Assembly (NCBI GenBank): GCA_021229015.1
Contig: CM037788.1
Location: 44,436,696-44,500,695, forward strand
DNA length: 64,000 nucleotides
Direction: 5' to 3'
Source of the DNA: Solen grandis
Lineage: Eukaryota > Mollusca > Bivalvia > Adapedonta > Solenidae
The stretch's first letter is position 1. Every line of letters begins with the position of its first letter. Position numbers and translations under genes: made by a program. The notes under the pieces were generated by a model that saw only the letters and a list, made by a program, of their open reading frames with translations, ran no database searches and was not told the origin of the DNA. Of the stretch, positions 33,660 to 44,208 are shown piece by piece.

Positions 33660-33847
33660 CACTTAAACAATGGTGGGCATATCCTGACCAATTCTCAAAC
33701 CAATCAAGACCACGCTCATGCACTGAAGAGCGCACCGTGCACGTTTGAATCCTTCATTGGTTGTTGGGTTACGCCCATCATTATGCATCCTCAAATTCAC
33801 CTGATAAAAAGGACTGAGAGCATTTTTCAAGACACTATTTCAAGAAA
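33660..33847 (+). promoter_or_regulatory. possible promoter of the 33848 exon
   Basis: An ATAAAA box near 33803 lies about 45 bp before the ATG at 33848. CCAAT-type pentamers occur at about 33699 and, inverted, ATTGG near 33756. Spacing suits a TATA-driven promoter. The neighbouring minus-strand gene starts at 33317, so the 500-bp interval may be bidirectional. No direct evidence of transcription is available. Confidence 0.3.
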
Positions 33848-34002
33848 ATGGCATTTTCGGAAAAACACGATTGTATTGGTGGGATAGTAAAGGCGACAAA
33901 AAAAAATTGGTATGGGAAAGGAGATTTGTGTTACCCCCTTTCGAGGGGGGACATATATACATTTATCGGATGTACGAAAAAACAAAAGTTTATGTCGGAA
34001 GG
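33848..34002 (+). CDS. candidate first exon, unknown product
   Basis: ATG in good context (AAGAAAATGGC) opens 51-52 codons: MAFSEKHDCIGGIVKATK and GDLCYPLSRGDIYTFIGC. It ends at a consensus donor AAGG/GTATGT in phase 2. The frame runs on to 34087 without the donor. I do not recognise the product. No second exon in matching phase was found; a tempting acceptor at 35568 leads to stops. It could be a chance frame. Confidence 0.35.
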
Positions 34003-34735
34003 GTATGTACTTTTTTCTATTTATGTGAAAGTTGATATTGTATTTATGTGTGTTCACAATTTATTTGAAATGTCTACCAATATGTAAATATTTGATAAGA
34101 TCAAGAGCTATGGATAATAGTGTTCGGTGCACATGTAGCCTTGGTCATGCAGCCTTGGAGGCAAACAATCTTAGAGTTTAATTGGCCTTGTTTAAATATA
34201 CTAGGTGCAGATGGGATGCTAATACCTTTAATACTATGAAAATATGTTTTTCTTGTTTGAGAGTCTTTGCAGATGTTTAAATCTATGTACATAAGAAATA
34301 TTATTGCATAAAATGTGTGTTTAATATGGAAACAACTTACTCTTGTATTTTGATTATACAACACAACATTATATCATACTAGAGCTGCTTGAATATTATT
34401 TTGCTTTTATTAGTTCAATTGAAAATATTTTTCATTAATTTATGTATTACTTACCATATATATAAATATATATTATTCAGGGATTTACATTAATTTAAGA
34501 TGGCAATTTAAGATGGCAATTTATAAGCAAGTAATTTTTTATGATTGCATTTGAAAATATTCCATAGAATCTTTTCCACTTATTCCATAGAAAATACTGT
34601 TTTCCATTTAATTCCAGACTCATCTCCAGCCTCACTCAGAGCAATGTACAGCAGGGCAGATTTATAGTTTTCTTAAAATTTCCTTAGCATGTGCCTAGCA
34701 ATAACCCATAGCAGTGAAAGGGTTAGAATAGAAAA
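34003..34735. other. no gene seen
   Basis: AT-rich sequence without recognisable exon, RNA gene or transposon end. It stops at the 3' tail of the LINE fragment beginning near 34736. Confidence 0.5.
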
Positions 34736-35510
34736 GAATATTGATTTAAAGACACCCCAACAGTCGAAAGACGTCATATGGTGTCTAAAAACGCTTAAAA
34801 ATACGATAAGTCACAAAATTATACACAAGTGAATCCCGCACAGCAGGAGAGTAAACACGTTTAACATATCACGTATGTAAAATCAAAGCTCGTTATATAT
34901 ACCAACGTCTTTAATAAAAGCGATCAAAGTATCAACAGAAACGGTATTAAAAAGGTCTAACATAGATGCCACATTAAAATTACAAATTACGGTTCCTGGC
35001 AAGGAATGCATACAGGTTGTTCTTCTCGATTTAATAGATAGGAGTGAGTCAAACGAGTATGTCCTATGCGACAACGATTGATAACACATTCCTCTCTACG
35101 CACGGCGCGGGAAGATGGATACCAAAAACCTAAGGATGGTTGAATAGAATGTTAACTTATTAAATTGAGCGTTGTCCCAACTAGATTGCCATTTTGAAAA
35201 GATCAATTTATTTACGGAAGATTTCAAATCTGTAAATGGAATTTTTATATCAGCCTCGTTTAAATCGGAGGCTGCCTTAGCAGCACGATCAGCTCTCTCA
35301 TTACCTCGAATTCCCATATGACTGGGAACCCAACAGAATATAATTTGTTTCGAAAAAGATAGGTGATGATGTTTAAGTAAAATATCTTGAATTAGTGGAT
35401 TCGAAAAGTTCATCTTTTTAATTGATTGTAGAACAGACAAGGAATCAGAAAATATGATAAATGTATCGGGGCATTTATTTCTTTTACAATCATCTCTTAC
35501 AAATTCTGCA
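34736..35510 (-). mobile_element. RNase H-bearing LINE, 3' fragment, copy 1
   Basis: On the minus strand this encodes the end of a LINE polyprotein. An RNase H-like domain includes FSDSLSVLQSIKKM and WVPSHMGIRGNERAD (the conserved HxGxxGNExAD motif), then the CVINRC/IGHTRLTHSYLL segment and a cysteine-bearing tail. A stretch is deleted near 34985 relative to copy 2. Last are a 3' UTR and a TAGAAT-type tail next to 34736. An RNase H domain after RT is typical of I/Nimb-type LINEs. Frameshifts and truncation make it non-functional. Confidence 0.8.
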
Positions 35511-35589
35511 AGTGTTTCAGGTAAGCTTAGTAAAGGGCTACATTTTATGTTGTTTTTTTTCTTCAGGTTGCCATGATGCCTGGCATAGA

Positions 35590-36331
35590 AGGTCAGATAT
35601 CTTGATCAATTCAGTCCCAGTCTCTGTTTCTGCAGAGGATGATGAAGAGTTGAGTGTCTCAGGTAGATCTATAAGAAAATAAATCTATACATATCAACAA
35701 GAAAGAAACGCCTGAATTCCATTACGCTAAATTCCCCACGTCCGCCAAGTCCAGCCCCCATTCCACATCAACACCCGATGATGTAATAATCCGCCTTTTA
35801 GAAAAAATTCTTTTCACATCCCGTTGTAGCGAATATTCCTCTCTGTTATGCAACCAATGGAGAATTCGGTTTTTACTTATATTTTCCATCTCTTTTCACG
35901 ACTTGGTAAAGTTTTTCAGGTCCCGAGAATGCGGCTGGATGAGAAGGGTCAAAATAGATTTTTTGTAGGTATTCGTTTACTGACATTCTTCCACAAATGC
36001 TGAACAAAATAATACTGTTTCTTTCAGATCGCACATTCCTGTAAATATTTCCCTGGATACAGTGACAGATCTCGTTCCTTGTTCCTTTCCTTATCGTTAC
36101 TACGACCTGTCCGTCCGTATTTTTATAAACAGATACGTGGCAATGATTTTCCAAACACAGGCCTACTTTTCGCCCATCTTTTTTAAAACAGATGAATCGG
36201 AAACATCGAAAGTGTCCATATTCGACATACAAAGGTGAGCTTGTGCCATCGTTATCTACACCGTATTGAAAATAACAAGAGGCCCATGATGGCCCTAAAT
36301 CGCTCACCTGAGATAACAAGAGGGCCAAGAT
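35590..36331 (-). pseudogene. DDE integrase (rve-type) relic
   Basis: The minus strand encodes IYFDPSHPAAFSGPEKLYQV (zinc-binding/linker region of integrases). After a one-base slip in an AAAA run near 35875 the other frame reads NRILHWLHNREEYSLQ and VEWGLDLADVGNLA, where the D of DLAD is the first catalytic Asp. After a TAA it reads SGVSFLLICIDLFSY with the second Asp. The catalytic Glu region is absent. This resembles the integrases of Polinton-like and other elements often labelled F54H12.3-like. The upstream part (36270-35990), with FRCFRFICFKKDGRK, I do not recognise. The 5' end touches the hairpin element at 36272. Confidence 0.65.
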
Positions 36332-37404
36332 GGCCCTGTGTCGCTCACCTGATTAAGATGGCTGTGTTAGGCAAAATGACAAAAAAACTGGCATCTAAGG
36401 TGTTTTTCTAACATTTGACTAAGTGGCCTACATTTTGATCCTACCTGAATTTACCTGGTGACCTAGTTTTTGACCCCACATGACCCAATTTTGAACTCAT
36501 CCGAAATATGTAGACAAACATCCTGACCAAGTTTCATGAAGATTGGGCCAAAACTGTGGCCTCTAGAGTGTTCACAAGGTTTTTCTAAGATTTGACCTGG
36601 TGACCTAGTTTTTGACCCCACATGACCCAATTTCGAACTCATCCGAGATATCATGTAGACAAACATCCTGACCAAGTTTCATGAAGATTGGGCCAAAACT
36701 GTGGCCTCTAGAGTGTTCACAAGGTTTTTCTAAGACTTGACCTGGTGACCTAGTTTTTGACCCCACATGACCCAATTTCGAACTCATCCGAATATCATGT
36801 AGACAAACATCCTGACCAAGTTCATGAAGATTGGGCCAAAACTGTGGCCTCTAGAGTGTTCACAAGGTTTTTCTAAGACTTGACCTGGTGACCTAGTTTT
36901 TGACCCCACATGACCCAATTTCGAACTCATCCGAGATATCATGTAGACAAACATCCTGACCAAGTTTCATGAAGATTGGGCCAAAACTGTGGCCTCTAGA
37001 GTGTTCACAAGGTTTTTCTAAGACTTGACCTGGTGACCTAGTTTTTGACCCCACATGACCCAATTTCGAACTCATCCGAGATATCATGTAGACAAACATC
37101 CTGACCAAGTTTCATGAAGATTGGGCCAAAACTGTGGCCTCTAGAGTGTTCACAAGGTTTTTCTAAAATTTGACCTAGTGACCTAGTTTTTGACCCCACA
37201 TGACCCAATTTCGAACTCATCCGAGATATCATGTAGACAAACATCCTGACCAAGTTTCATGAAGATTGGGCCAAAACTGTGGCCTCTAGAGTGTTCACAA
37301 GCAATTGTTGACGACGGACGACGGACGACTGACGACGCACGACGCACGACGGACAAAAGGCGATCACAAAAGCTCACCCGAGCACAAGTGCTCAGGTGAG
37401 CTAA
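36313..37404 (+). mobile_element. family 1 element, 145-bp core, nested
   Basis: Left end CAAGAGGGCCAAGATGGCCCT, then GTGTCGCTCACCTGA. Diverged monomers lead into six near-identical 145-bp monomers (36461-37300). A GACG/GACT/CACG tract (37308-37350) and the palindrome CTCACCCGAGCACAAGTGCT with its GAGCTAAAAA tip follow. It lies inside another family 1 element, immediately after the latter's left terminus. Confidence 0.85.
36461..37303 (+). repeat. 145-bp satellite, about six monomers
   Basis: Regular 145-bp period (36893, 37038, 37183 and so on) with very low divergence. One monomer near 36780-36830 has small deletions. Each unit contains 'gacctagtttttgacccc' and 'aagtttcatgaagattggg'. The overlapping minus-strand frames are the repeat read in translation and not genes. 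Confidence 0.95.
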
Positions 37405-39236
37405 AAAGGTTGACCCAAGGAACATCTGTACCAATTTATTTTAAAATCTGGCCACTAGTTTTGAAGAAGATGATTTTTAAAGTTTTCATTTTTTTTCTTT
37501 TTGTTGGCAACCAGAGTTCTATATGGATCAAGTTTATTTAAGCAACTTTTGTGAAGGTTGACCCAAGGATCATCCCTGCCAAGTTTAATCAAATTCTGTC
37601 CAGTGGTTTCAGAGGCAAATGTTGATTAAAGTTTTCCCTATATACATATAAGGCAAATAAGCCCCGCCCCTGGCGGCCATGTTTTTTACGGATCGGAAAA
37701 ATTTTAGCAACTTTTGTAGAGGTTGACCCAAGGAACATCTGTACCAATTTATTTTAAAATCTGGCCAGTAGTTTTGAAGAAGATGATTTTTAAAATTTTC
37801 ATTTTTTTTATTCATTTTGTTGCCATGGCAACCAGAGTTCTACATGGATCAAGATTATTTTAGCAACTTTTGTGAAGGTTGACCCAAGGATCATCCCTGC
37901 TAAGTTTAATCAAATTCTGTCCAGTGGTGTCAGAGGAGATGTTGTTTAAAGGTTTCTCTATATACATATAAGGCAAATAAGCCCCGCCCCTGGCGGCCAT
38001 GTTTTTTTAAGGATCAGAATAATTTTAGCAACTTTGGTAGAGGTTGACCCAAGGAACATCTGTACCAATTTATTTTGAAATCTGGCCAATAGTTTTGAAG
38101 AAGATGATTTTTTTAAGTTTTCATATTTTTTTTTTCATTTTGTTACCATGGCAACCAGAGTTCTACATGGATCAAGTTTATTTTAGCAATTTTTGTGAAG
38201 GTTGACCCAAGGATCATCCCTGCCAAGTTTAATCAAATTCTGTCCAGTGGTGTCAGAGGAGATGTTTAAAGGTTTCTCTATATACATATAAGGCAAATAA
38301 GCCCCGCCCCTGGCGGCCATGTTTTTTTAAGGATTAGAATAATTTTAGCAACTTTGGTAGAGGTTGACCCAAGGAACATCTGTACCAATTTATTTTGAAA
38401 TCTGGCCAATAGTTTTGAAGAAGATGATTTTTTTAAGTTTTCATTTTTTTTCTTCATTTTGTTACCATGGCAACCAGAGTTCTACATGGATCAAGTTTAT
38501 TTTAGCAATTTTTGTGAAGGTTGACCCAAGGATCATCCCTGCCAAGTTTAATCAAATTCTGTCCAGTGGTTTCAGAGGAGATGTTGTTTAAAGGTTTCTC
38601 TATATACATATAAGGCAAATAAGCCCCGCCCCTGGCGGCCATGTTTTTTTACGGATCGGAATAATTTTCGCAACTTTGGTAGAGGTTGACCCAAGGAACA
38701 TCTGTATCAATTTATTTTAAAATCTGGCCAGTAGTTTTGAAGAAGATGATTTTTAAAGTTTTCATTTTTTTTTCTTTTTGTTGCCATGGCAACCAGAGTT
38801 CTACATGGATCAAGTTTATTTTAGCAACTTTTGTGGGGGTTGACCCAAGGATCATCCCTGCCAAGTTTAATCAAATTCTGTCCAGTGGTTTCAGAGGAGA
38901 TGTTGTTTTAATGTTTCTCTATATACATATAAGGCAAATAAGCCCCGCCCCTGGCAGCCATGTTTTTTTACGGATCGGAATAATTTTAGCAACTTTGGTA
39001 GAGGTTGACCCAAGGAACATCTTTACCAATTTATTTTAAAATCTGACCAGTAGTTTTGAAGAAGATGATTTTTTAAGTTTTCATTTTTTCTTTTTGTTGC
39101 CATGGCAACCAGAGTTCTACATGGATCAAGTTTATTTTAGCAACTTTTGTGAAGGTTGACCCAAGGATCATCCCTGCCAAGTTTAATCAAATTCTGTCCA
39201 GTGGTTTCAGAGGAGATGTCGGTTTAAAAAAAATTG
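37405..39236 (+). repeat. about 320-bp satellite, six monomers
   Basis: Period of about 320 bp, marked by the GGCGGCCATG block at about 37671, 37993, 38313, 38636 and 38953 (one with GGCAGCC). Each unit has a palindromic GTTGCCATGGCAAC (or GTTACC variant) followed by AGAGTTCTACATGG. The same satellite is in the elements at 25.2, 30.5 and 53.7 kb. Confidence 0.95.
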
Positions 39237-39320
39237 TTGACGACGGACGACGCACGACGACGGACGCAGGGCGATCCTTATAGCTCACTTGAGCATAAAG
39301 TGCTCAGGTGAGCTAAAAAC

Positions 39321-40405
39321 CAGAATGAAGATTATGTTGTTGCATGTATCAATATTACCATAGTTATTAGAGCGTGCAAACATGGTTCAGACTGGTTCTA
39401 AGTTGTCAATTGTACTATTACGTCAGAGATCTACATTTCATATTTTCATTTACAAAATCAAGGACTATGAGGTCAGGCGATGTTTGACCACCTGCGGTGT
39501 GGATATTAGTAAAGGCGATGGTTAGCGCTATCCCCCCCCCCCCTGTTAAGGTCATTCGATTATGTAAGACCCCGTACCGCGTCCTTTGATTTTCACAGAC
39601 GATGAGTGGGGACAGGGGACATGAGGTAATCTATTGAACACGTTCGGGTGGATATCGCTACCGACTTCCCCCTTTTTTCTCAAATAAGCATTACCCACCA
39701 CCCCTATTTTTATGGTTTCGCCTAAGTCACCAGAGACCACGCATTAGCTAGAGGAGTCACTTCTTACCTCGACATTGACAAAGATGAAATCTTCTTCTCT
39801 TAATGGTATGCGCATACGCGTGCAATGTGTTCGGGGATAATGTTATCAACCAACACACATGTAATGTGATGACAAATGTACTTATGTGTGAGTACAAGGG
39901 GCAAGAAATCTACCGTGGAGACAGGTTTGTGGCTGTATGGAAAATGTACCAGTATGGAAGAAGTCTTGTTTGATATTTATTTATGTTGTTTATATAATTC
40001 TAATTTTTCAAGGTATAATTGTAGGACATTATTATTATTGGTTGTATTTGAGACAATTTAAATAACAGTAAATAAATTAAAATTCATATTAATTTATATA
40101 ATGATGGTACTGGTGAAAATAAAAATAAAACGTAAATAAACTTTGACAACAGGAAAGATAAGCAACATCCATTTATTGAGTTTATTATTTTATTTCTTTC
40201 TTTATTTAATGCATGAATTTTTGTTACACAAATCTGTTGACCATTTGCATTAAGACTGATTGAAAGTTTGAGCTGAGAGCAATGGTGAATACTTACCTTA
40301 CTTTGTATGATTTTTTTGAACTCATCTATTGGTAAAAGTTTATTACAAGACATGAGATGACGGTATTAATGTTGAATGCAAGATTGCTTTGATAAACAAA
40401 AGGAA
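39321..40405. other. no gene seen
   Basis: Non-repetitive sequence with a C run at about 39531-39543. The segment 39420-39790 is less AT-rich and contains GGTCAGGCGATG and GGTAATCTATTG. It may be an unrecognised repeat, but termini are not evident. No exon supported. Confidence 0.4.
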
Positions 40406-40535
40406 ATGTGGCCGAGTGGTTAGAGCGTACGCCCTGGAATTAGGAGGTTGTGGGTTCAATCCCCAGCTGCGACATACGAACATTGTAAAAAATGGCACTG
40501 GTATAGCTCCCTTTCTTGTCGCTCAGCATAGGTTG
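40406..40535 (+). mobile_element. tRNA-derived SINE fragment
   Basis: A tRNA Ser/Leu-like head with A box TGGCCGAGTGGTTAGAGCG and B box GGGTTCAATCCCC. TATAGCTCCCTTTCTTGTCG and GCTCAGCATA follow, matching the body of the SINE at 10040-10352. It lacks the paired 3' stem for a functional tRNA, and the tail is truncated. Confidence 0.7.
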
Positions 40536-41149
40536 TTTACGCGTCATCTGTTATACATTATGGACCGTTTCACCAGTGTTCAGCTGATTTAAGTTCTATT
40601 TCCTCTTTCTTAATTAGGGAATAATCTTTAGAAATTTTAAGTTGATATTTTTTATGAAACACATGCCAAGTCTTACAAAAAATAAACAGTATTAAATTTA
40701 TGGTATGAAGGTATTTTTTTACACATAATTATGTAGAAGCATTTTTGAGTACATGTATCACATACATAGGCATGTAACGTCGGAAGGAATCGAAATAAAA
40801 TTTCAATAAGAATATTCTTCATTCTTCTCCAGTTAAAATATATACCGAATCTTCCCTTTTTTATGGAATTTAATTTCAGGAAAAGCTGGACTTTGTCTTT
40901 TGTTGATCTTATTACAATCTTTTATGACGCAATACCAACAGAAAACGAAAACAGCCTCGATGTATAGATATGCATCAGATCTTTCCCATGACAGGCTGTT
41001 AAAGATGCTTCAAAGGAGAAATATGCTTCAGATCTATCTCACAGAGAGTCAGTTAAAAGGTCATCAGTTGAAATATATTCTTCAATTGAGGCTCATAGGC
41101 AGTCAAAAGGGCATCTGTCGAAAAATATTCTTCAAATGAGGCTCACAGA

Positions 41150-41808
41150 GAATTAGTCAGAGAAAATGTATATAAGAACCGGAAACAAACAAAAGGATTG
41201 CTGAAACATAAAGAAAATGTATATGAAAAATGTTGTACAGAAAATCAAGACTATCCAGACCATGTTTGCTGTATATGCTTTAAGTTACTCTTCCAGAATC
41301 AGGTTAAAGAATGCAAGACTGATACTTACCAACACAAAGGAAAACATATTTCTAAGCAGAAAGATGTATAAACACCAAATATTTTAAACAATGCAATGGA
41401 AAGGCAAATCATCAGTGTACAAGCAGATGCAAACTCTGGATATGTTTTACTTGTCATAGGAAAATCCTATCTGGAACAATGCCATCTGAGTCCTGCAAAA
41501 ACAACTTGGAATTATGTCCTATCCCATCTGAACTTGCTACACTTAACAAAATAGAATCTCATTTACTTGCCAGAACCATACCTTTTTTGAAGGTAATTGC
41601 TTTACCAAAAGGAGGTCAAAGTGGTTTTCATGGACCAGCTGTCTGTGTACCAAGTAATCTGCAGAAATGTATATCTAGTTTACCAAGCCCTGAAAATGAC
41701 AATGAATTGATTCCTGTGAAGCTTAAACGTAAATTGTCCTACAAGGGTATTGAGCAGTACCAATTTGTAAATAAAAGAAAGAGCCCTGGTATTTTTGATG
41801 GAAAGTAA
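41150..41808 (+). pseudogene. Helitron N-terminal Cys cluster and LPKGGQ domain
   Basis: Reads DHVCCICFKLLFQNQVKEC (zinc-binding type), then CFTCHRKILSGTMPSESC, then the open stretch 41479-41808 with IPSELATLNKIESHLLART, PFLKVIALPKGGQ and GPAVCVPSNLQKC. The last is the domain that precedes the Rep helicase-like domain in many animal Helitrons (DUF6570-type, from memory). Stops at about 41150 and 41370 separate it from upstream repeats of the form YASDLSHDR/YSSNEAHRE. Confidence 0.75.
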
Positions 41809-42049
41809 TGCTTTGTATGAAGATATTAAGGTGGAAGACTTGACATCCCCGCAAGTACTAACCATTTGTGAAGATTCAACAAATAATGAATCGGAATCTG
41901 GAAAAGAGAAAGTCTGCTTCTGAAACAAATGAAAGCAGTGTAAACAAAGAGGAGGAGGACAAAATTGATGAAAGAGATGAATCTATATCCGGTCCAGTTT
42001 TAGACACATGCCTTCAACCAGTTGATTTAGGACAAGAAGTGTTGGATCA

Positions 42050-43440
42050 ATATTATGAAAAAATATTTTGTGTTGCACCTAGTGAAGGGAATAACCCAAC
42101 TAGAATTCTCATGGAAAAAAAGGATAGAAGCTCTTGCATTTCCAACCTTGTTCCCAGATGGAAAAAATACCTTTAGTGATGATCGAGATTTAAAGATCAC
42201 ACTTTGTAGATATTTGCATAACCGACTGATGAATGTTGACAATATATTTGCTATGAACACAGATTATATTGTTTTTGCTCAATATATGTCGGAACTACAA
42301 CAAATAATTTCAAATGTGTCTTTAGCTTTTAGGAAAACAACAGAAAAGGACGACTGAGTGAAAAAATTACAACAAAGTGTCTCAAAGACACTGAAAATGT
42401 CAAGAACATATTTAAGAATGATGAAGGATACACATTTCTGAAACCTGTGAGAGGTATGTCTCCATACTGCCTCCAAAAGACTTGATGGCAATGTTAAGGC
42501 AACTATGAATACCAACCTGGTTCTGTTCCTTTTCATCTGCTGAAATGAGATGGCTTGAAGTTATTCAAGCAATTATGAATCAGCAATCAATTGAAAGCAC
42601 TTTTGAAGAGTTAGATTGGAGATCAAAATGTGAAATATTACGTAGTAATCCAGTAACAGTTGCCCGTATGTTTGATCACCGATTTAACTTGTTCTTAAAG
42701 TAAGTTATTTTGTCACATGCAGAACCAATAGGAAAAATAAAAGACTATTTCTAGAGTTGAATTTCAGCAAAGAGGTTCTCCCCATGTACCTGGGTACTAA
42801 CTCTGAATCAGAAATAACAGACTTTGTAGACAGATATGTGTCATGTGAGAAGCCACCCGAAGACTCAGATATGTATGAGGTGGTAACTAGTGTTCAGCAG
42901 CATAGCAAAAATCACTCTAAATCATGCAAGAAATCTGGAAAAGAATGTGGGTTTAATTTTCCAAGACCCCCAAGTATGCGAACATTTGTTTCTCAACCTC
43001 CAAATGAGCTTGATGATATTCAAACAATTACACCTGATATGAGTATTGAAGAACAAGAAAGAATAATTGAACAAAATATGAAACAGAGTGGTCTGAATAA
43101 GTCACATGCTAAACACATTTTAGAAAATATTTGGCAGGCAGTAGCAGATAATGTAGATGCGGACATAAAAAATATGTTTCAAAATTTAGGAATCACCCAA
43201 GAGATTTTTGAGAGGGCTTTCAATGCAGTTACATAAGGCAAAAAAAATAATCATGAGTAGATCCATATCAGATCTCTGGATAAATCAGTACAATCCATTC
43301 CATTCTTACTGAAATGCTGGAATGCCAATATGGACATACAGAATGTGACTGATGCCTACGCTTGTGTTGTGTACATTGTACCTTACATATCCAAAGCAGA
43401 GAGAGAAATGAGTTATCCTTGAACATACACAAGCCGGGGC
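42050..43440 (+). pseudogene. Helitron Rep (helicase-like N) domain
   Basis: Pieces in order: [40 protein letters not shown] and [17 protein letters not shown] (Helitron_like_N signature); [14 protein letters not shown] and [19 protein letters not shown]; open frame 42757-43236 with KSCKKSGKECGFNFPRPPSM; and [19 protein letters not shown] near 43350-43410. The last holds the paired tyrosines and lysine of the HUH rolling-circle nuclease. This would nick and rejoin strands in a live element. An intron-like GTAAGT occurs at about 42700, but stops elsewhere make decay the simpler reading. Confidence 0.8.
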
Positions 43441-43479
43441 TAAAAAGGGTAACACAGAACCAAAAGCATTGAAAAAATA

Positions 43480-43950
43480 GGATCAGCTTACTTACACAAC
43501 AGAGAAATAAGTGCTCAAGAAGCAGTATACAGAGCTTGTGGTTTAAAGATGAAAGAAAGTTCCAGGAAAGTACAATTTATTCCTGTGGGTGAAAACCCTG
43601 ATAGAATGAGCTTGCCTCTGGAAGTTATACAAAAAAGACACTCAGAAGATGAAAGTTCAGTGTGGATGTCAAACATCATTGATAAGTACCTAGCAAGACC
43701 TTCTACATCAGTGTTCAATAGTATGCTACTTGCAGTTTTTTGTTCTGAGTATAGAGTAATGGCTTCATCAGAAGTAGCCAATAGATCAGAGAAAAGTGAC
43801 AATGTGTTTAGACTAAAGAATGAGTTAGGATATATATATAAGCGGACAAGATCAGAAAATGCTGTTATCAGATATCCTCAGTTACCCGTGATGCTGAAAA
43901 ATATTTTCATTCTACATTTTACAGTTATATCTCCCATACAGGCAAAATGA
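43480..43950 (+). pseudogene. Helitron linker between Rep and helicase
   Basis: Reads SAYLHNREISAQEAVYRACG, then KMKESSRKVQFIPVGENPDR, WMSNIIDKYLARPS and CSEYRVMASS. This segment (YLHNREVSAQEAVYR..., then VIPVDENP...) is conserved between the Rep and PIF1 parts of Helitron proteins. An open frame covers 43549-43950, after which the frame is lost until 44209. Confidence 0.75.
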
Positions 43951-44208
43951 GGATTTAAAACCTCAAGGATATCAGTCTTACAATTCTATGCGCATGGTAC
44001 TGTTATCTTTGAGGGTGAAACGGAAATATGGATGGTGAAATCATTGAGAACTTGCGCAAATTGATTGAAGTGAATGTTGAAGAAATTGACTTAGCAGAGG
44101 AAATTTTAGAAACTGCACAGCCACAGGAAGATGCATGGGCTCAGTTGTGCTCTGGATCTGAAAAAAAACAACAGGATTTAATGTATTGAAGACAAAAATA
44201 AGACTTGT

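Larger units (their letters stand above)
36272..39320 (+). mobile_element. family 1 element, 320-bp core, carrying a nested copy
   Basis: Outer element. Left end at 36272-36312 (AACAAGAG + GCCCATGATGGCC + TAAATCGCTCACCTGAGATAA), then the inserted element at 36313-37404. Its own body resumes at AGGTTGACCCAAGG and runs through about six 320-bp monomers to the GACG tract (39237-39270) and terminal palindrome at 39280-39318. The unoccupied relative at 53701 reads GAGATAAATAGGTTGACCC across the same point, which supports nesting. Monomers carry CCCCGCCCCTGGCGGCCATG and GTTGCCATGGCAAC. Confidence 0.8.

Noticed and set aside
35568..35682. Exon continuing the 33848 gene (good acceptor, CHDAWHRRSD)
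   Set aside because: Its phase does not match the 34002 donor, and the opposite strand carries the clearer integrase homology.
36463..37434. Series of similar 60-83 codon minus-strand frames
   Set aside because: They are the 145-bp satellite read in translation. The period, not coding selection, keeps them open.
40406..40480. Functional tRNA gene
   Set aside because: A and B boxes are present but acceptor and anticodon stems do not pair, and the SINE body follows.
42690..42720. Intron donor (AAGTAAGTTA) inside the Helitron
   Set aside because: Stops and slips occur throughout the element, so decay explains the break without needing an intron.
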